A DNA stretch of 64,000 nucleotides, taken from NCBI RefSeq assembly GCF_004208415.1, contig NZ_CP035758.1:10230001-10294000 (forward strand), given 5' to 3'. The translations under genes and the position numbers were made by a program. The DNA is from Ktedonosporobacter rubrisoli. GTDB taxonomy: Bacteria > Chloroflexota > Ktedonobacteria > Ktedonobacterales > Ktedonobacteraceae. Of the stretch, positions 36,102 through 45,894 are shown piece after piece; positions within the stretch are counted from its first letter, which is position 1, and each line of letters begins with the position of its first letter. Below the pieces are notes generated by a model. The model saw only the letters and a list, made by a program, of their open reading frames with translations, was not told the DNA's origin and did no database searches.

Positions 36102-38708
36102 CTATGATGAAGCGCATGCGCTCTGCTGATCATTCTGCTGATGCATATCTATCGAGATCAAGCCTGGCGTTGCATTACTTTGCGCGCTCTGGGTCAAGAG
36201 ATAGAGACTTGTGCCACGTGGATCGGCAACAGCACTCTTCATAACAGCCAGAAGATTTGCCGAAGTATATTGCCGCACCAGCGTCATACTTAACTGCGTC
36301 CCGCTGCCTGTGCTCACTGTCCCTCCACCTGTACCGCCATTCCCATTCCCTGTAGACGAGGTAGGCGAGGCCGAAGGCGTTACAGTAGCCGTCATAGCAG
36401 CCTCCTGTGCCACCTTAAGATCAATTACGCGGAAATGGTCCTTATCAAGAATAAAGAGATGAGGAGCATTATCACTATCTATCAAACCGGTCGCCAACAT
36501 GCTGGCTCCGGGAACCGACAGGAAAGACTTCGCCTGCACTCCTTGCGTCCCCGGTGTGGGAACAGCCGACGTAGGAGAGAAATCGGCAGCCGTGGCAGAA
36601 AGCGGGACTGGAATAGTACTTTGTATCACGACGCCTATGGGCGTCAGATTCCCGCCGTTAGCAAATGGAAGTGTTTGCACAATCCCATTGCTATAGAGCA
36701 AGAAAAGCCGCCCATCGGGAAAAGCCGCCACACTCACGAGCGTATTCGAAATAGAGAGCGTCGCATTGACAGGTGTAGCTTTTTCCCACTGATTATCGCC
36801 ACTAATCTTGTAGTGAATCATATCAGCCGTATTTGGTGCCGTCTTAGAAGTCAAGATCACATAGACATCTTGGCCCCAGGCCGCCACAAATTGTGGCACC
36901 AGGTCGTTTTGCATATATTTCTGATCAACAGTGGCAGTTCCTGCGTCCTTGAGCGTCCCATCATCGTTGGGCAAGAGCAAATGCAAGGCATACGAATTAT
37001 CTTCTGGCCGAGATGCTAAGGCCACTAAACGCTGCCCATCGCTCACCACTGCCTGGACAAGGACATCTTGTACAGCAGAAATCTTATTGACTAAGCTTCG
37101 CTGATCATTCAAGCGATAGAGCTTTTGATCGGTCCCAACGGCATAGAAGAACTGCTTGTACTTTTCGTTCTGAATAACTGCCAGGATATTGGCCTGTGTC
37201 TCTGTCGTGCCACTATCCAGAGGTGAATTTGTGACATTCACACAAGGGCCTGCTGCCGCTAATGGCACAATTGCTCCTTGCTGATTATAACTTGTAATAG
37301 CCGTCTTCGTTATGGAAACGAACTTGGATTGCAGATCAGAAAACTGTCGGAGCTGTTCGCTGTTTAAAGATATCCCTTGCAGATGCTTTAAATCAAGCTG
37401 CGCCTGGGAAAGTTGTCTGAGAGCAGTGCTGGGGTCATTTGGCAAAGCTTTTCTAGCTTGATCAATGTGTAGGGTAGCATCTTTCTCTATGTTTGTGATA
37501 TTTAGTGGTAATTGTTGATTACTGTGTAGAAGATAGAAGAAGGTGGCTCCAAGTAAACTAACAATAAGGATTACAAGCAGTAGAAAATACTTGAGATGTA
37601 TATTGAATTTTCGCTGACTTAGTAACTGAGCCGATTTGCTAAAGGCAAGCAATAAAGGAATTTGATTAACCCTAGAAATAGGATTATTGACGATTGACGG
37701 AGTAGGCTCCTCTATTGCTGGAGCGCCTATGTTGAAATTTGCCGTAGAAGGTTGTGGAATGTTGGATATAGAGGTTTGGAGTGGCCTGGCTGAAATTGGC
37801 AAAGTTGAAGCTACATTTTGCTCTAGAGATATAGAAGGGATCGATAGTGGAGGGCGCATTTTGTTAAGAGGGAAGGAGGAAGTTAATTCTGGTTGATGGA
37901 ATTGTGAGTTGTAAGCTTGTTCTAAAGCTATAGCAAATGATTGTACATCAGGAAAGCGGGACTGAGGATCTTTAGCAAGCGCGCTTAACACAACCTGTTC
38001 AATGTCAGAAGAAATACTCGGTATCTTAATGTGCAGAGGGGAAGGTGCAGTGAGTACATGCTGTGTAGCTACTTCTATAGCTGTGCCATTAAAGGGACGC
38101 TCTCCACAGAGCCATTCGTAGGCTATAATGCCGAGTGCATACTGATCGCTGGCAATTTGAGGCCTTCCTTGTAGCTGTTCTGGCGCCATATACGCTATTG
38201 TTCCTGCCATTTCCAACAGGCTTTGCGAACGAGCGCTGCGAGCAATCATAGCAATGCCAAAATCACTTACCAGGACTTCATCATTGGGTCCTAACAAGAG
38301 ATTCTCCGGTTTTACATCCCGATGGATTACATGTTCAGAGTGGGCATACTGAAGTGCACTAGCGATTTGTTTTATGTATAAGACAACGGTTTCTAGTGGG
38401 ACTTGCGTTCCCTTCGGATGGCGTTGACGCAGCGTGCCATTGGGCGCGTAGTCCATGACGATAAAAGCTATACGATGATCTACGCCGAAATCTAAAACCT
38501 GTACAATATGAGGATGCTTCAGCCTGATAGTGCGTGCCTCATTGAGAAAGCCAGGAAGCTCACTATCTGTTAACTGCTGTAGTACTTTAATGGCAACAAT
38601 ATTTTTATGATAGATGTGCTCTGCAAGGTAGACCTCTCCGAAACTGCCAAAACCCAGCAGACGAATCAGCCTATAATTGTCTAGCCGTTGTCCTGTACGG
38701 TCAGACAT
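36102..38708 (-). CDS. Transmembrane Ser/Thr protein kinase (PknB-like) with extracytoplasmic sensor
   Basis: 868 aa from the ATG at 38708, chosen for AAGGGGGAAGT upstream. The kinase domain (about 12-270) is complete: GFGSFGEVYLA, VAIKVLQQ, HRDVKPENLLL, SDFGIAMIA, GTIAYMAPEQL. A flexible linker and one membrane helix (about 370-395, YFLLLVILIVSLLGATFFYL) lead to a roughly 470-residue outer domain with repeated strands suggestive of a beta-propeller, interrupted by a Gly/Ser/Thr-rich stretch (SPTSSTGNGNGGTGGGT). No PASTA repeats are seen. It lies just downstream of the three-gene defence-like operon on the same strand but behind a hairpin, so it may be independent of it. Confidence 0.9.
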   Translation of the reverse strand: MSDRTGQRLDNYRLIRLLGFGSFGEVYLAEHIYHKNIVAIKVLQQLTDSELPGFLNEARTIRLKHPHIVQVLDFGVDHRIAFIVMDYAPNGTLRQRHPKGTQVPLETVVLYIKQIASALQYAHSEHVIHRDVKPENLLLGPNDEVLVSDFGIAMIARSARSQSLLEMAGTIAYMAPEQLQGRPQIASDQYALGIIAYEWLCGERPFNGTAIEVATQHVLTAPSPLHIKIPSISSDIEQVVLSALAKDPQSRFPDVQSFAIALEQAYNSQFHQPELTSSFPLNKMRPPLSIPSISLEQNVASTLPISARPLQTSISNIPQPSTANFNIGAPAIEEPTPSIVNNPISRVNQIPLLLAFSKSAQLLSQRKFNIHLKYFLLLVILIVSLLGATFFYLLHSNQQLPLNITNIEKDATLHIDQARKALPNDPSTALRQLSQAQLDLKHLQGISLNSEQLRQFSDLQSKFVSITKTAITSYNQQGAIVPLAAAGPCVNVTNSPLDSGTTETQANILAVIQNEKYKQFFYAVGTDQKLYRLNDQRSLVNKISAVQDVLVQAVVSDGQRLVALASRPEDNSYALHLLLPNDDGTLKDAGTATVDQKYMQNDLVPQFVAAWGQDVYVILTSKTAPNTADMIHYKISGDNQWEKATPVNATLSISNTLVSVAAFPDGRLFLLYSNGIVQTLPFANGGNLTPIGVVIQSTIPVPLSATAADFSPTSAVPTPGTQGVQAKSFLSVPGASMLATGLIDSDNAPHLFILDKDHFRVIDLKVAQEAAMTATVTPSASPTSSTGNGNGGTGGGTVSTGSGTQLSMTLVRQYTSANLLAVMKSAVADPRGTSLYLLTQSAQSNATPGLISIDMHQQNDQQSACASS

Positions 38709-39047
38709 TACTTCCCCCTTATAGTAGGGTAATTGTTTGTCCAAATTGTATGGTAATATATGCATGTTATTGCATTCCGGAATGTATGTCAAGCAAAGAG
38801 AGCGATACAACTGAGATTTGTTATTCTAGGTTGAAACAGGATTACTTAGTTAAGGAAATAAGTTAGAGAAATTAATTGCGAATACATATTAACTTTAATG
38901 AGGGAGAACATCTTCTTTAGAGGGATAAGAACCATAAATACTTCATAAAAGGCCAGTAAACTATATGAGGCTTCTTAATTTGTTTGATTGGGCTAAGCCC
39001 ATAGGCAGACTTCCGTACTGAGAGCCTGCCTATTCTCTGATTGGGCT
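38709..39047. other. AT-rich gap between defence-like operon and kinase
   Basis: About 340 AT-rich bases with no gene. It contains the operon's probable terminator at its right end and the kinase promoter. TGATTGGGCT occurs twice (38985-38994 and 39038-39047), flanking the hairpin. Confidence 0.55.
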
Positions 39048-39048
39048 T
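38995..39048 (-). terminator. Hairpin at the 3' end of the three-gene operon
   Basis: ATAGGCAG (39001-39008) pairs with CTGCCTAT (39026-39033); outer arms AAGCCC (38995-39000) and GGGCTT (39043-39048) can extend it. It adjoins the stop codon of the 1,704-aa gene. No T-run, so terminator function is inferred from position. Confidence 0.45.
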
Positions 39049-42000
39049 TAGCGCAGAGGATGCATTTGTACCCTCGACGCCTGAGGCATATCCGGCGTCT
39101 GGACGTAGGCTGTGCCCACCTGCATCTGTGCGATCTGCCGCCCGAGATCCACACCCAATGGAGCCTGGAGGAGGCCAGCAACCTTGCGCGAGTCGGGGTG
39201 ATTGACTCGGAAAATGACCTTAGTGCCAATATTGCCGATGATGCCCTGATGGAAGTCGGTTAATTCCTGGCTGGCCACGATGACAACTACCCCAAATTTG
39301 CGTCCCTCCTTCATGATCTTGGGAAGGGTAACGTCGCGAGCCAGGCGATGAGCTTCGTCCAGAACGATAGCCAGGCGCAGTTGCTCGGTTGGACCCCAGC
39401 GGAACATGTCTTTATAGACCTTACGTAGGATAAAGGCTCCTGCCGCTAACTGTAAACGTTCAAGTACGCGATGCAAATCCAGGACCAGGCCGTTGCGAAT
39501 ATGGGTCAGGAGATTGACTTCACTCTGTTCTGGACGGAAGAGATTCATTTCAAGCAAGCTACGGCAGCGCGCGAGAATAATGTCTGCGTTCCGATTGCTA
39601 CCCTGGCGCTTAATCTGCTCAAGTACATTCTCCAGGGTAGGATAGGCTAATTGCTGCGAGCCGTTTGCTTTGCCGAAACCCTGTTCCTGATAGGCGCTGA
39701 GAAGAGCCTGGTAGAGCGTGTCTTGCTGGATAGGGCCGAGGCCGGTCACGTGGGCAAAAATCTCGGCGACCTCCAGGCTATTAGCGATGATATCCGCATC
39801 TTCGCCATGAGAAGAGCATTCAAAGGGCGAAAAAGGTAGTCCGCGCGCGACATCTAGAACATGCGGCCTTACCTGTTGGGTGAAGGGCTCAGCGGGATCG
39901 GAGAATTGGCCGTGGAAATCGAGAACGAGCGAAGGAACATGCTGCTTGCTCAACTCGATAAGCAGGCGCGTAATTGTCCAGGATTTTCCCTGGCCGGGAA
40001 TACCGATAATAAAAAGATGTGGACTGCCCTTAACGCTTGGCTGCCAGTGGCATTCCCCACCTTGAAGCGCCTTACCCAGGCCGATGGCAACTTCCTGACC
40101 AACAGCATGCGGCTCTCCATCTTGAACTGCATACTGGAAAGGCTGGCTCAGGTCGCTATCCCGGGCAACCGTCATTGGTTCGGCAACGGCATCCAGGGGC
40201 TCTAATACCGCAGTGCGCCGCCGCATCACCTCGTTTCTTAATAGATCATCGTCGCTCTCGTCAGCAATTCCCATGTCCGTGCCATTTTCTTCATCAAGAG
40301 CCATATCAGTCTCAGGGAGGGTGCTCTCTTGAAATAGAGAGGATGAGGCTATGATGGGGAAGCGCTGAGTATCAAAATCGGCAGCGGTTAGTACGCGAAT
40401 CTTGGCCCCATTGATAGTAGTAGCTGTAGCTCGTTCATCCAGGCTCACAATATAGCCTTCGTACCTGTAGCGAAAATCCAAACCAGCTTTTTCGAGCTCG
40501 CTCAGGCGTTCAAGAAACGTATGCTCTTGTTCAGGATCAAAGAGTCCGTAGCGGCGGGAGCGCTCAAAATAGAAGCGCAGGACATTGGCTAGATGTGAGC
40601 GCTGTAGAGCTCCATCGATGCGTTCTGCATTAAAGAAGTGATCCTCCAAAGCACGACGAGAAGCCTGCATTTGTAATTGCATTTCTTCGCCTAAACGATC
40701 GATGGAAACGCGTCCGCGTCGCCACTTGACCTCAATAAAAGTTACATCGACAATATTGCGTTTCAAAGTAAATAAAGCCAGGTCGCAGCGGCGATCGCCC
40801 GCCTGCGTCGATTGTTTCCCTTCGCGCGCAAAGAGGCGAGGATGCAGGTCAACAGGCACAAGCACACTCTGGCGCAGGCGATTTTTCCCTTGCAGCCAGG
40901 CAGTAACTATTCCCAGGCCAACCGCTCCTGAGGCACTTGTGCGCGACTCAAGGGCTTGCAGGGCCAGGCTGCCAGAAACGAGCTTAAGGTGATGGAGTAG
41001 ATGGCTCACACTGCTCTCTATTGCAGAGATGCCACGTTCTTCCATGGCCTGGCGTAAGAGGCTGCCGATCTCTTCATGCCAGGATGTTGTAATCATCAGG
41101 CGATGCCCCAGCCCTTCAGAAAACTCGGGCGAGTAATCGAGGACATATTTGCGTGCCACCTCGTTAAGACTTTCGATATGCGGCGAATCGTAATAGTCGA
41201 GCGCGAAGAAGCGATCGAGCGTAATAACCCAGTTCGCACTTTGATGTAAGCGTTCGAGTAGGCGCCGGCGAGGCTCGTCGAGATGGACTTGAAGGGCGGG
41301 CTGGCTGCCAGGCTCCCCACCTAGCAGGCGCGCGCCTGCCTCAAGTAGCGTGGTGTGCAGCTGGATCAGGATATCGCTATACTGAGTTTTAACCGGGTGG
41401 GTCTCTGCTGGCTTCAGGCGCTCAGTAAGGATCTGATAGCGCCAGATAAGACCGGAAGCATCTCTTTTCAATTGGGGCACAAAGCGACAAAGGAGACCAT
41501 AGAGGGCAAAGCTTCTCGCCTCTATTTCTCCTTCTGTTGCCCCGTAGGCTGTAAGCGTTGGCCGCGTAATATCTGAGACGACGGCGACATGCGCGTCGGC
41601 CAGATCATCATGTTCGAGTTGTTCAATCGTACGCAAGGTAGCAGAGAGCCCGGGCAAAAAGTAGCTCCCACCACTATTGCCGAAGCGCTCAAGCGTCTGG
41701 CGCACGCGATTGAGGGCCTGTACCGAGCTTTTGCGTTCGTCTTCTACATATGAGGTCACCTGGAAAGCCGAGATGCGACTTTCTTCGCTTCCCTCTTCCT
41801 CCTCATTCTTGGGCAAGGCGAGCTGTTTCAGGGCCTCGGCAAAGAAATCGCCGCGGTCAGGATTGATGAGGGTGGTAACCAGCGTCTGGATGTAGGGATG
41901 GAGCTCAATGAACTTGGCCAGATGATTCGCTAATTGCTCAGGCTGGATGGTTCCGATCGTTATTTGGTCCTGATCTGCGCCCAGAATGGTAGCGAGCTCG

Positions 42001-44162
42001 CTATAGCGACGATGGGGATCGGGTACGCCAACAGGAAGCAAGACGCCATGATAAAAGCGCAGATTTTGGAAGAAGACAAATTGCTCAGGCGAATCGCTGT
42101 GGAAGGCGAAGGCAGGCGTATTGATTGGCGAAAGCATGCGCAATGCCTCTAAATCCAGCGCTCCTTTGCGCGTGGCTGGCTTGGTACGCTCCAAGAGTTG
42201 TTCTTCCCAGTTGCTAAGCAATTGTGTATAACCCACCAACCAGGCGATGCGCAATGGATGGGTAGGAAGTATGACCAGGGCCTCCTCAATCTTTTGCGCG
42301 CCATCGCGTACGCGGATGAGTAACGTATCGAGCGACATGGCTTCGCGCATCTCAGCCCACCTTTCTGCCTGTCTTTCTCCATCTCTGCTCACCTTCTGCA
42401 GCAAGGCCTGCAGTAGAGCCTGATAGCTTTGTACATAGCGTACCGCCGCGCTCGTTATTTCAGGTTTCCACTGCACAACTTCGATAAAGTGCCGTGGGTC
42501 GGATTGCCGTATGCTCCTGAATAGGGCTTCACGGGCGTTCCAGAATGATCTCCAGCTATCGTCATCGCCATAAAGCATATAGCGGTCCTTACAGGCATCG
42601 GCAGAGACGCGTTTGACCTCATCAACCAGGAGCTGGAACATTCCTCCACCACGCGAGCCGCGTAGGGTCCTGTCTTCGAGCTCTTTCAGCACTGAGCTCA
42701 GGCCCAGCGTAATAGCGCGTTTATTATCCAGGCGCAGGCTGAAATACTCAAGCTCACCGCTGCTCCATTGAGCGCCGGATTCTTCCAGGGATGTGGCGCG
42801 TGTTTGTAAGGCCTGCTCCAGCCGGCCCAGGGCAATAGTGCTGACCTCGCTGCGCGTCTCACGTGGAAGTTCTTTCCCTTTGTCTTCCTCATCGAATTCG
42901 CTTTCGGGCATCAGGAAAAACTCATCGCTATCAGCATAGATGATTTTCTCTGAGCCTCCCTGGTCTTCTTGATAACTGACTGGCTGTCCAGAAACCTCAA
43001 TGGGGGTGACGCGCACAAATACGCCTAACTGGCGCTCTAGCTCAAAATCAAGCTTGATGGTCAGATTGCGGCGGCTGGCAGGAATCTCGCGCGAGGGAAG
43101 ATCGATGCCACTATCCTGATCCGTGTCTCCTTCCAGGACGCTCAAGGGCAGGAGCTCAACGCGCCAGTATTTGAGATTGCGTGGGTTGGGCGGCTCTACC
43201 TTCCAGCGTACAACCACGCTTGATTTAGGACCACAAGGGATGAGTAGATCTGTCCCAGGCCCATTGGGCTGCAGGAGATGTGTGTAGCGCTCGACCTTGT
43301 TTGCGCTGTCCAGGAAATGCTGTATTTGTACCTCTTTAATATCGCTGTGGTCCTCTTCAGGAAAGCGCCAGCGCTCAAAGGTTAGCCCGGCCTGAATAAG
43401 CGCCTGCGACCAGCTACGTGGATCGTTAAGATTGCGTCCGCGGAAGAAGGCTATTAGCTGTTGACCAGTCTGCTCATCTACAAGTAAAGCTTGAATGCGT
43501 TCAGGGAGCGAGGCTTGTAGGCGGCCTGGATACACCAGCGCTCTGACACAACGTTTGTTATTGTCGAGCGCTTCCATAAACGCAGCTTCATTCTCGCCGA
43601 GAACAGATTGGCCATCGGCAATGAGGCCCACGCGCCATAACTCAAGGCCTGCCTGCTCCAATTGGTGCTGCTCATCACGCTCCAAAAGCGCGCTGACAAA
43701 GCTGATCTGCTGCTCCTTACTGACCTTAAGGATACCGCGTAACTGGTTGAAGACGCCCTGCACGATTCGCTGAGCTTGATTTGAGAGCCGAGCGCGCAAC
43801 TGCTTGAGCAGGCTATCATACAGCGTGCGCCCATCGATGAGGGCAAACGAGTTTCCCAGAGAACTGGCTGTTGCATCAACGATATCCATTGGGACGAAAA
43901 GGCAGATGCTCTCTTCTTTGCGGTTGCGTAGCTCTATGGCATGATCGGCGGCAATGCTAAGCTCATCGTCTGCGTTTGTCTGGCCACCTTGTAGGAGAAA
44001 AGCTTTGATACCATTGCCTGCCTGGACTTGATGAAATTGCTGGCAGATTGCGCGGGCTTCCTCGCGAGGCAAAAAGTCAACGCGGGCACAGTGTCCCACA
44101 GAAGTATTCTTGAAGTGTTTGCTGATCTCTTTGGTCAGGATTTCGGTTCTTTGTGCATTCAT
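39048..44162 (-). CDS. MAD8/DptH-like protein: PD-(D/E)XK-like motif plus HerA-type ATPase
   Basis: 1,704 aa. The C-terminal third is a HerA/DUF87-type motor: P-loop IIGIPGQGKSWTITRLL near residue 1390, DFHGQFSDP, Walker B LRLAIVLDEAHRLARD near 1600, and SQELTDFHQGIIGN. Before it, near 1125-1150, RRCDLALFTL and VTFIEVKWRRGRV have the D...ExK spacing of a PD-(D/E)XK nuclease. The first 1,100 residues are large, helical and unrecognised. Length, layout and order match MAD8 of the methylation-associated defence system and, more loosely, DndH/DptH. It probably moves on or cuts invading DNA. GGAGG precedes the ATG, 2 bases after the 570-aa gene. Confidence 0.72.
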   Translation of the reverse strand: MNAQRTEILTKEISKHFKNTSVGHCARVDFLPREEARAICQQFHQVQAGNGIKAFLLQGGQTNADDELSIAADHAIELRNRKEESICLFVPMDIVDATASSLGNSFALIDGRTLYDSLLKQLRARLSNQAQRIVQGVFNQLRGILKVSKEQQISFVSALLERDEQHQLEQAGLELWRVGLIADGQSVLGENEAAFMEALDNNKRCVRALVYPGRLQASLPERIQALLVDEQTGQQLIAFFRGRNLNDPRSWSQALIQAGLTFERWRFPEEDHSDIKEVQIQHFLDSANKVERYTHLLQPNGPGTDLLIPCGPKSSVVVRWKVEPPNPRNLKYWRVELLPLSVLEGDTDQDSGIDLPSREIPASRRNLTIKLDFELERQLGVFVRVTPIEVSGQPVSYQEDQGGSEKIIYADSDEFFLMPESEFDEEDKGKELPRETRSEVSTIALGRLEQALQTRATSLEESGAQWSSGELEYFSLRLDNKRAITLGLSSVLKELEDRTLRGSRGGGMFQLLVDEVKRVSADACKDRYMLYGDDDSWRSFWNAREALFRSIRQSDPRHFIEVVQWKPEITSAAVRYVQSYQALLQALLQKVSRDGERQAERWAEMREAMSLDTLLIRVRDGAQKIEEALVILPTHPLRIAWLVGYTQLLSNWEEQLLERTKPATRKGALDLEALRMLSPINTPAFAFHSDSPEQFVFFQNLRFYHGVLLPVGVPDPHRRYSELATILGADQDQITIGTIQPEQLANHLAKFIELHPYIQTLVTTLINPDRGDFFAEALKQLALPKNEEEEGSEESRISAFQVTSYVEDERKSSVQALNRVRQTLERFGNSGGSYFLPGLSATLRTIEQLEHDDLADAHVAVVSDITRPTLTAYGATEGEIEARSFALYGLLCRFVPQLKRDASGLIWRYQILTERLKPAETHPVKTQYSDILIQLHTTLLEAGARLLGGEPGSQPALQVHLDEPRRRLLERLHQSANWVITLDRFFALDYYDSPHIESLNEVARKYVLDYSPEFSEGLGHRLMITTSWHEEIGSLLRQAMEERGISAIESSVSHLLHHLKLVSGSLALQALESRTSASGAVGLGIVTAWLQGKNRLRQSVLVPVDLHPRLFAREGKQSTQAGDRRCDLALFTLKRNIVDVTFIEVKWRRGRVSIDRLGEEMQLQMQASRRALEDHFFNAERIDGALQRSHLANVLRFYFERSRRYGLFDPEQEHTFLERLSELEKAGLDFRYRYEGYIVSLDERATATTINGAKIRVLTAADFDTQRFPIIASSSLFQESTLPETDMALDEENGTDMGIADESDDDLLRNEVMRRRTAVLEPLDAVAEPMTVARDSDLSQPFQYAVQDGEPHAVGQEVAIGLGKALQGGECHWQPSVKGSPHLFIIGIPGQGKSWTITRLLIELSKQHVPSLVLDFHGQFSDPAEPFTQQVRPHVLDVARGLPFSPFECSSHGEDADIIANSLEVAEIFAHVTGLGPIQQDTLYQALLSAYQEQGFGKANGSQQLAYPTLENVLEQIKRQGSNRNADIILARCRSLLEMNLFRPEQSEVNLLTHIRNGLVLDLHRVLERLQLAAGAFILRKVYKDMFRWGPTEQLRLAIVLDEAHRLARDVTLPKIMKEGRKFGVVVIVASQELTDFHQGIIGNIGTKVIFRVNHPDSRKVAGLLQAPLGVDLGRQIAQMQVGTAYVQTPDMPQASRVQMHPLR

Positions 44163-44164
44163 AA

Positions 44165-45877
44165 TTATTGAGCCTCCACCAGTTCCAGGTACTCACCTGC
44201 ATAAGGAGGGCGCAGACGCTGAGCCGTGAAATCGTCGGATAGGTCGCGGAAGATATCCATCTGCCGCAGGCGGCGCAGCATCGCGCGCAAATTTTCGCGG
44301 GCCGCCGCTACATATTCTGCGCCCTCAAACTGGGCTGGTGGGCGGTCAACCAGAATACCAAAGCGTTGCTCCAGGAACGTGAGGAAATCTTGTAGACGGA
44401 TTGTGTAAATGCCCTTGTCATTCTTTTGTTGACCTTCTCCGGGTCCGATGCGCGCTGCTGCTAGCTGAACCAGCACCGAAAGCAGCTCATTTGTTGGCGC
44501 GTATTTCCACGACGGCCGATAGCCGCGTCGCCCATCGATCAGGCTAAAGGGATGATCATTTCCGCCTACATTCCAAATCCATTTTAAATAATTGCTGATA
44601 CCCTCCCCTTTCTGAGCTTCAGCAAGAAGTGCAACTACGCGTTCCACATCTGTTTCTCCAGTATCTGCGATAGCATCAACCCAGCTGATTATACCGTCTT
44701 GCTTCTCGCTATTATCTTCGGATTCGCTGGATTGATTAGCTTGGCGTATTAGCTCTTCATCCCTTATCGCTGCTGCAGTAATATAGGGGCTTAATTTGGG
44801 ATGCTCTTGAAGAAGCAAGAGACCCTTGAGATAGGACGGGCCGCACTCGCATCCTTCTACGGCCTCCTCTATCAGACTCCTCCATCTCTGACCTCTCAAC
44901 TCTTTGATGTACCTGTCAAGTTGTCGTAGAAGAAGATTTGACGTGAAAAATTGTCTATATGTGTCTATATCACGTTTCACGTTATTTTTCGATATGTAAT
45001 CGCAAGACTCCACAAGTTTGCCTGTAAAATCTAAAAATATTTGGGGATTTGAAGATTGAAAGTTGTCTTGCATCGCTTTAGGTAGGTATTCTGGTTGCGC
45101 TACAAGTTCGTTAATTGCCCGAGCCGTTTTTAATGTGTAGATGAACAGCTCAAACCTTATTAAACCTTGCAAATATTGCATAAAAGCCTGGGTTGGCATG
45201 AGATCGTGATACGCTGTGATGTAGCATATCATATCTTCTGCAAAAGCCTGTATCAGGGAAGGGCATGAACCCTTTCCCAGATCTTTATCACGATTGAACT
45301 GCGATGCTGAACTTTGGAAGCCGTCCAGGAACATAATAGAGAGGAGGGTTAAAGTGTCTAATGGAGTTTGACTATCATACTTACCTCCTACATTCGGCCT
45401 GGGCGTAATAATGATGCCTTTACCAAAAATTTGCTTCAGTAACTGTTTGAGATCTTCATTTTTTGAGATGACACTTTTTAGCGCCTGATAGACAAAAATA
45501 TCGACCTTACGTAGCCCTTGATTTTCTGCAGTTTTTAATGCAAGCAATGAATAGGATTTAATAGCTGCAACTTTTTCGTTGCTACGGTTATGGCCAGTTC
45601 TCGAAGTAGTTATAAGCGTAGTACGTATCAGCCGATCAAGGAGCTTTTTCCCTTCTTCTCCCTCAAAACCTTCTAGCTCGGGATGCGAGAATAATAGGCC
45701 GAGATATTTGTCAACTGTATCATGTTCTTTGGACCTTCGTACTGTTCCATGCCCATCAGCTATAACTATGAAAAATAGTGCTGGCAATAATCGCTCAATA
45801 TCAAAGTTGTTTAGCTCAATACTGAGCACTTTGGAAAATTTGGTGCCGCGTAGCTCTTTGGGAAGCGATATCTTCAT
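44165..45877 (-). CDS. MAD7/DptG-like unknown protein of the defence-like operon
   Basis: 570 aa, soluble, mostly helical, without a catalytic motif that I recognise. The opening is MKISLPKELRGTKFSKVLSI. The last 90 residues (IRLQDFLTFLEQRFGILVDRPP, AARENLRAMLRRLRQMDIFRDLSDDF) look like a winged helix ending in a conserved tail. Its place between a kinase/ATPase and a HerA-type ATPase matches MAD7, or DptG in DNA-phosphorothioation restriction. The first two thirds are clearly more AT-rich than the flanking genes, suggesting separate ancestry or strong drift. It is probably a bridging subunit between the two motor proteins (inference). Confidence 0.65.
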   Translation of the reverse strand: MKISLPKELRGTKFSKVLSIELNNFDIERLLPALFFIVIADGHGTVRRSKEHDTVDKYLGLLFSHPELEGFEGEEGKKLLDRLIRTTLITTSRTGHNRSNEKVAAIKSYSLLALKTAENQGLRKVDIFVYQALKSVISKNEDLKQLLKQIFGKGIIITPRPNVGGKYDSQTPLDTLTLLSIMFLDGFQSSASQFNRDKDLGKGSCPSLIQAFAEDMICYITAYHDLMPTQAFMQYLQGLIRFELFIYTLKTARAINELVAQPEYLPKAMQDNFQSSNPQIFLDFTGKLVESCDYISKNNVKRDIDTYRQFFTSNLLLRQLDRYIKELRGQRWRSLIEEAVEGCECGPSYLKGLLLLQEHPKLSPYITAAAIRDEELIRQANQSSESEDNSEKQDGIISWVDAIADTGETDVERVVALLAEAQKGEGISNYLKWIWNVGGNDHPFSLIDGRRGYRPSWKYAPTNELLSVLVQLAAARIGPGEGQQKNDKGIYTIRLQDFLTFLEQRFGILVDRPPAQFEGAEYVAAARENLRAMLRRLRQMDIFRDLSDDFTAQRLRPPYAGEYLELVEAQ

Positions 45878-45894
45878 ATCTTCACTTTGCTTTT

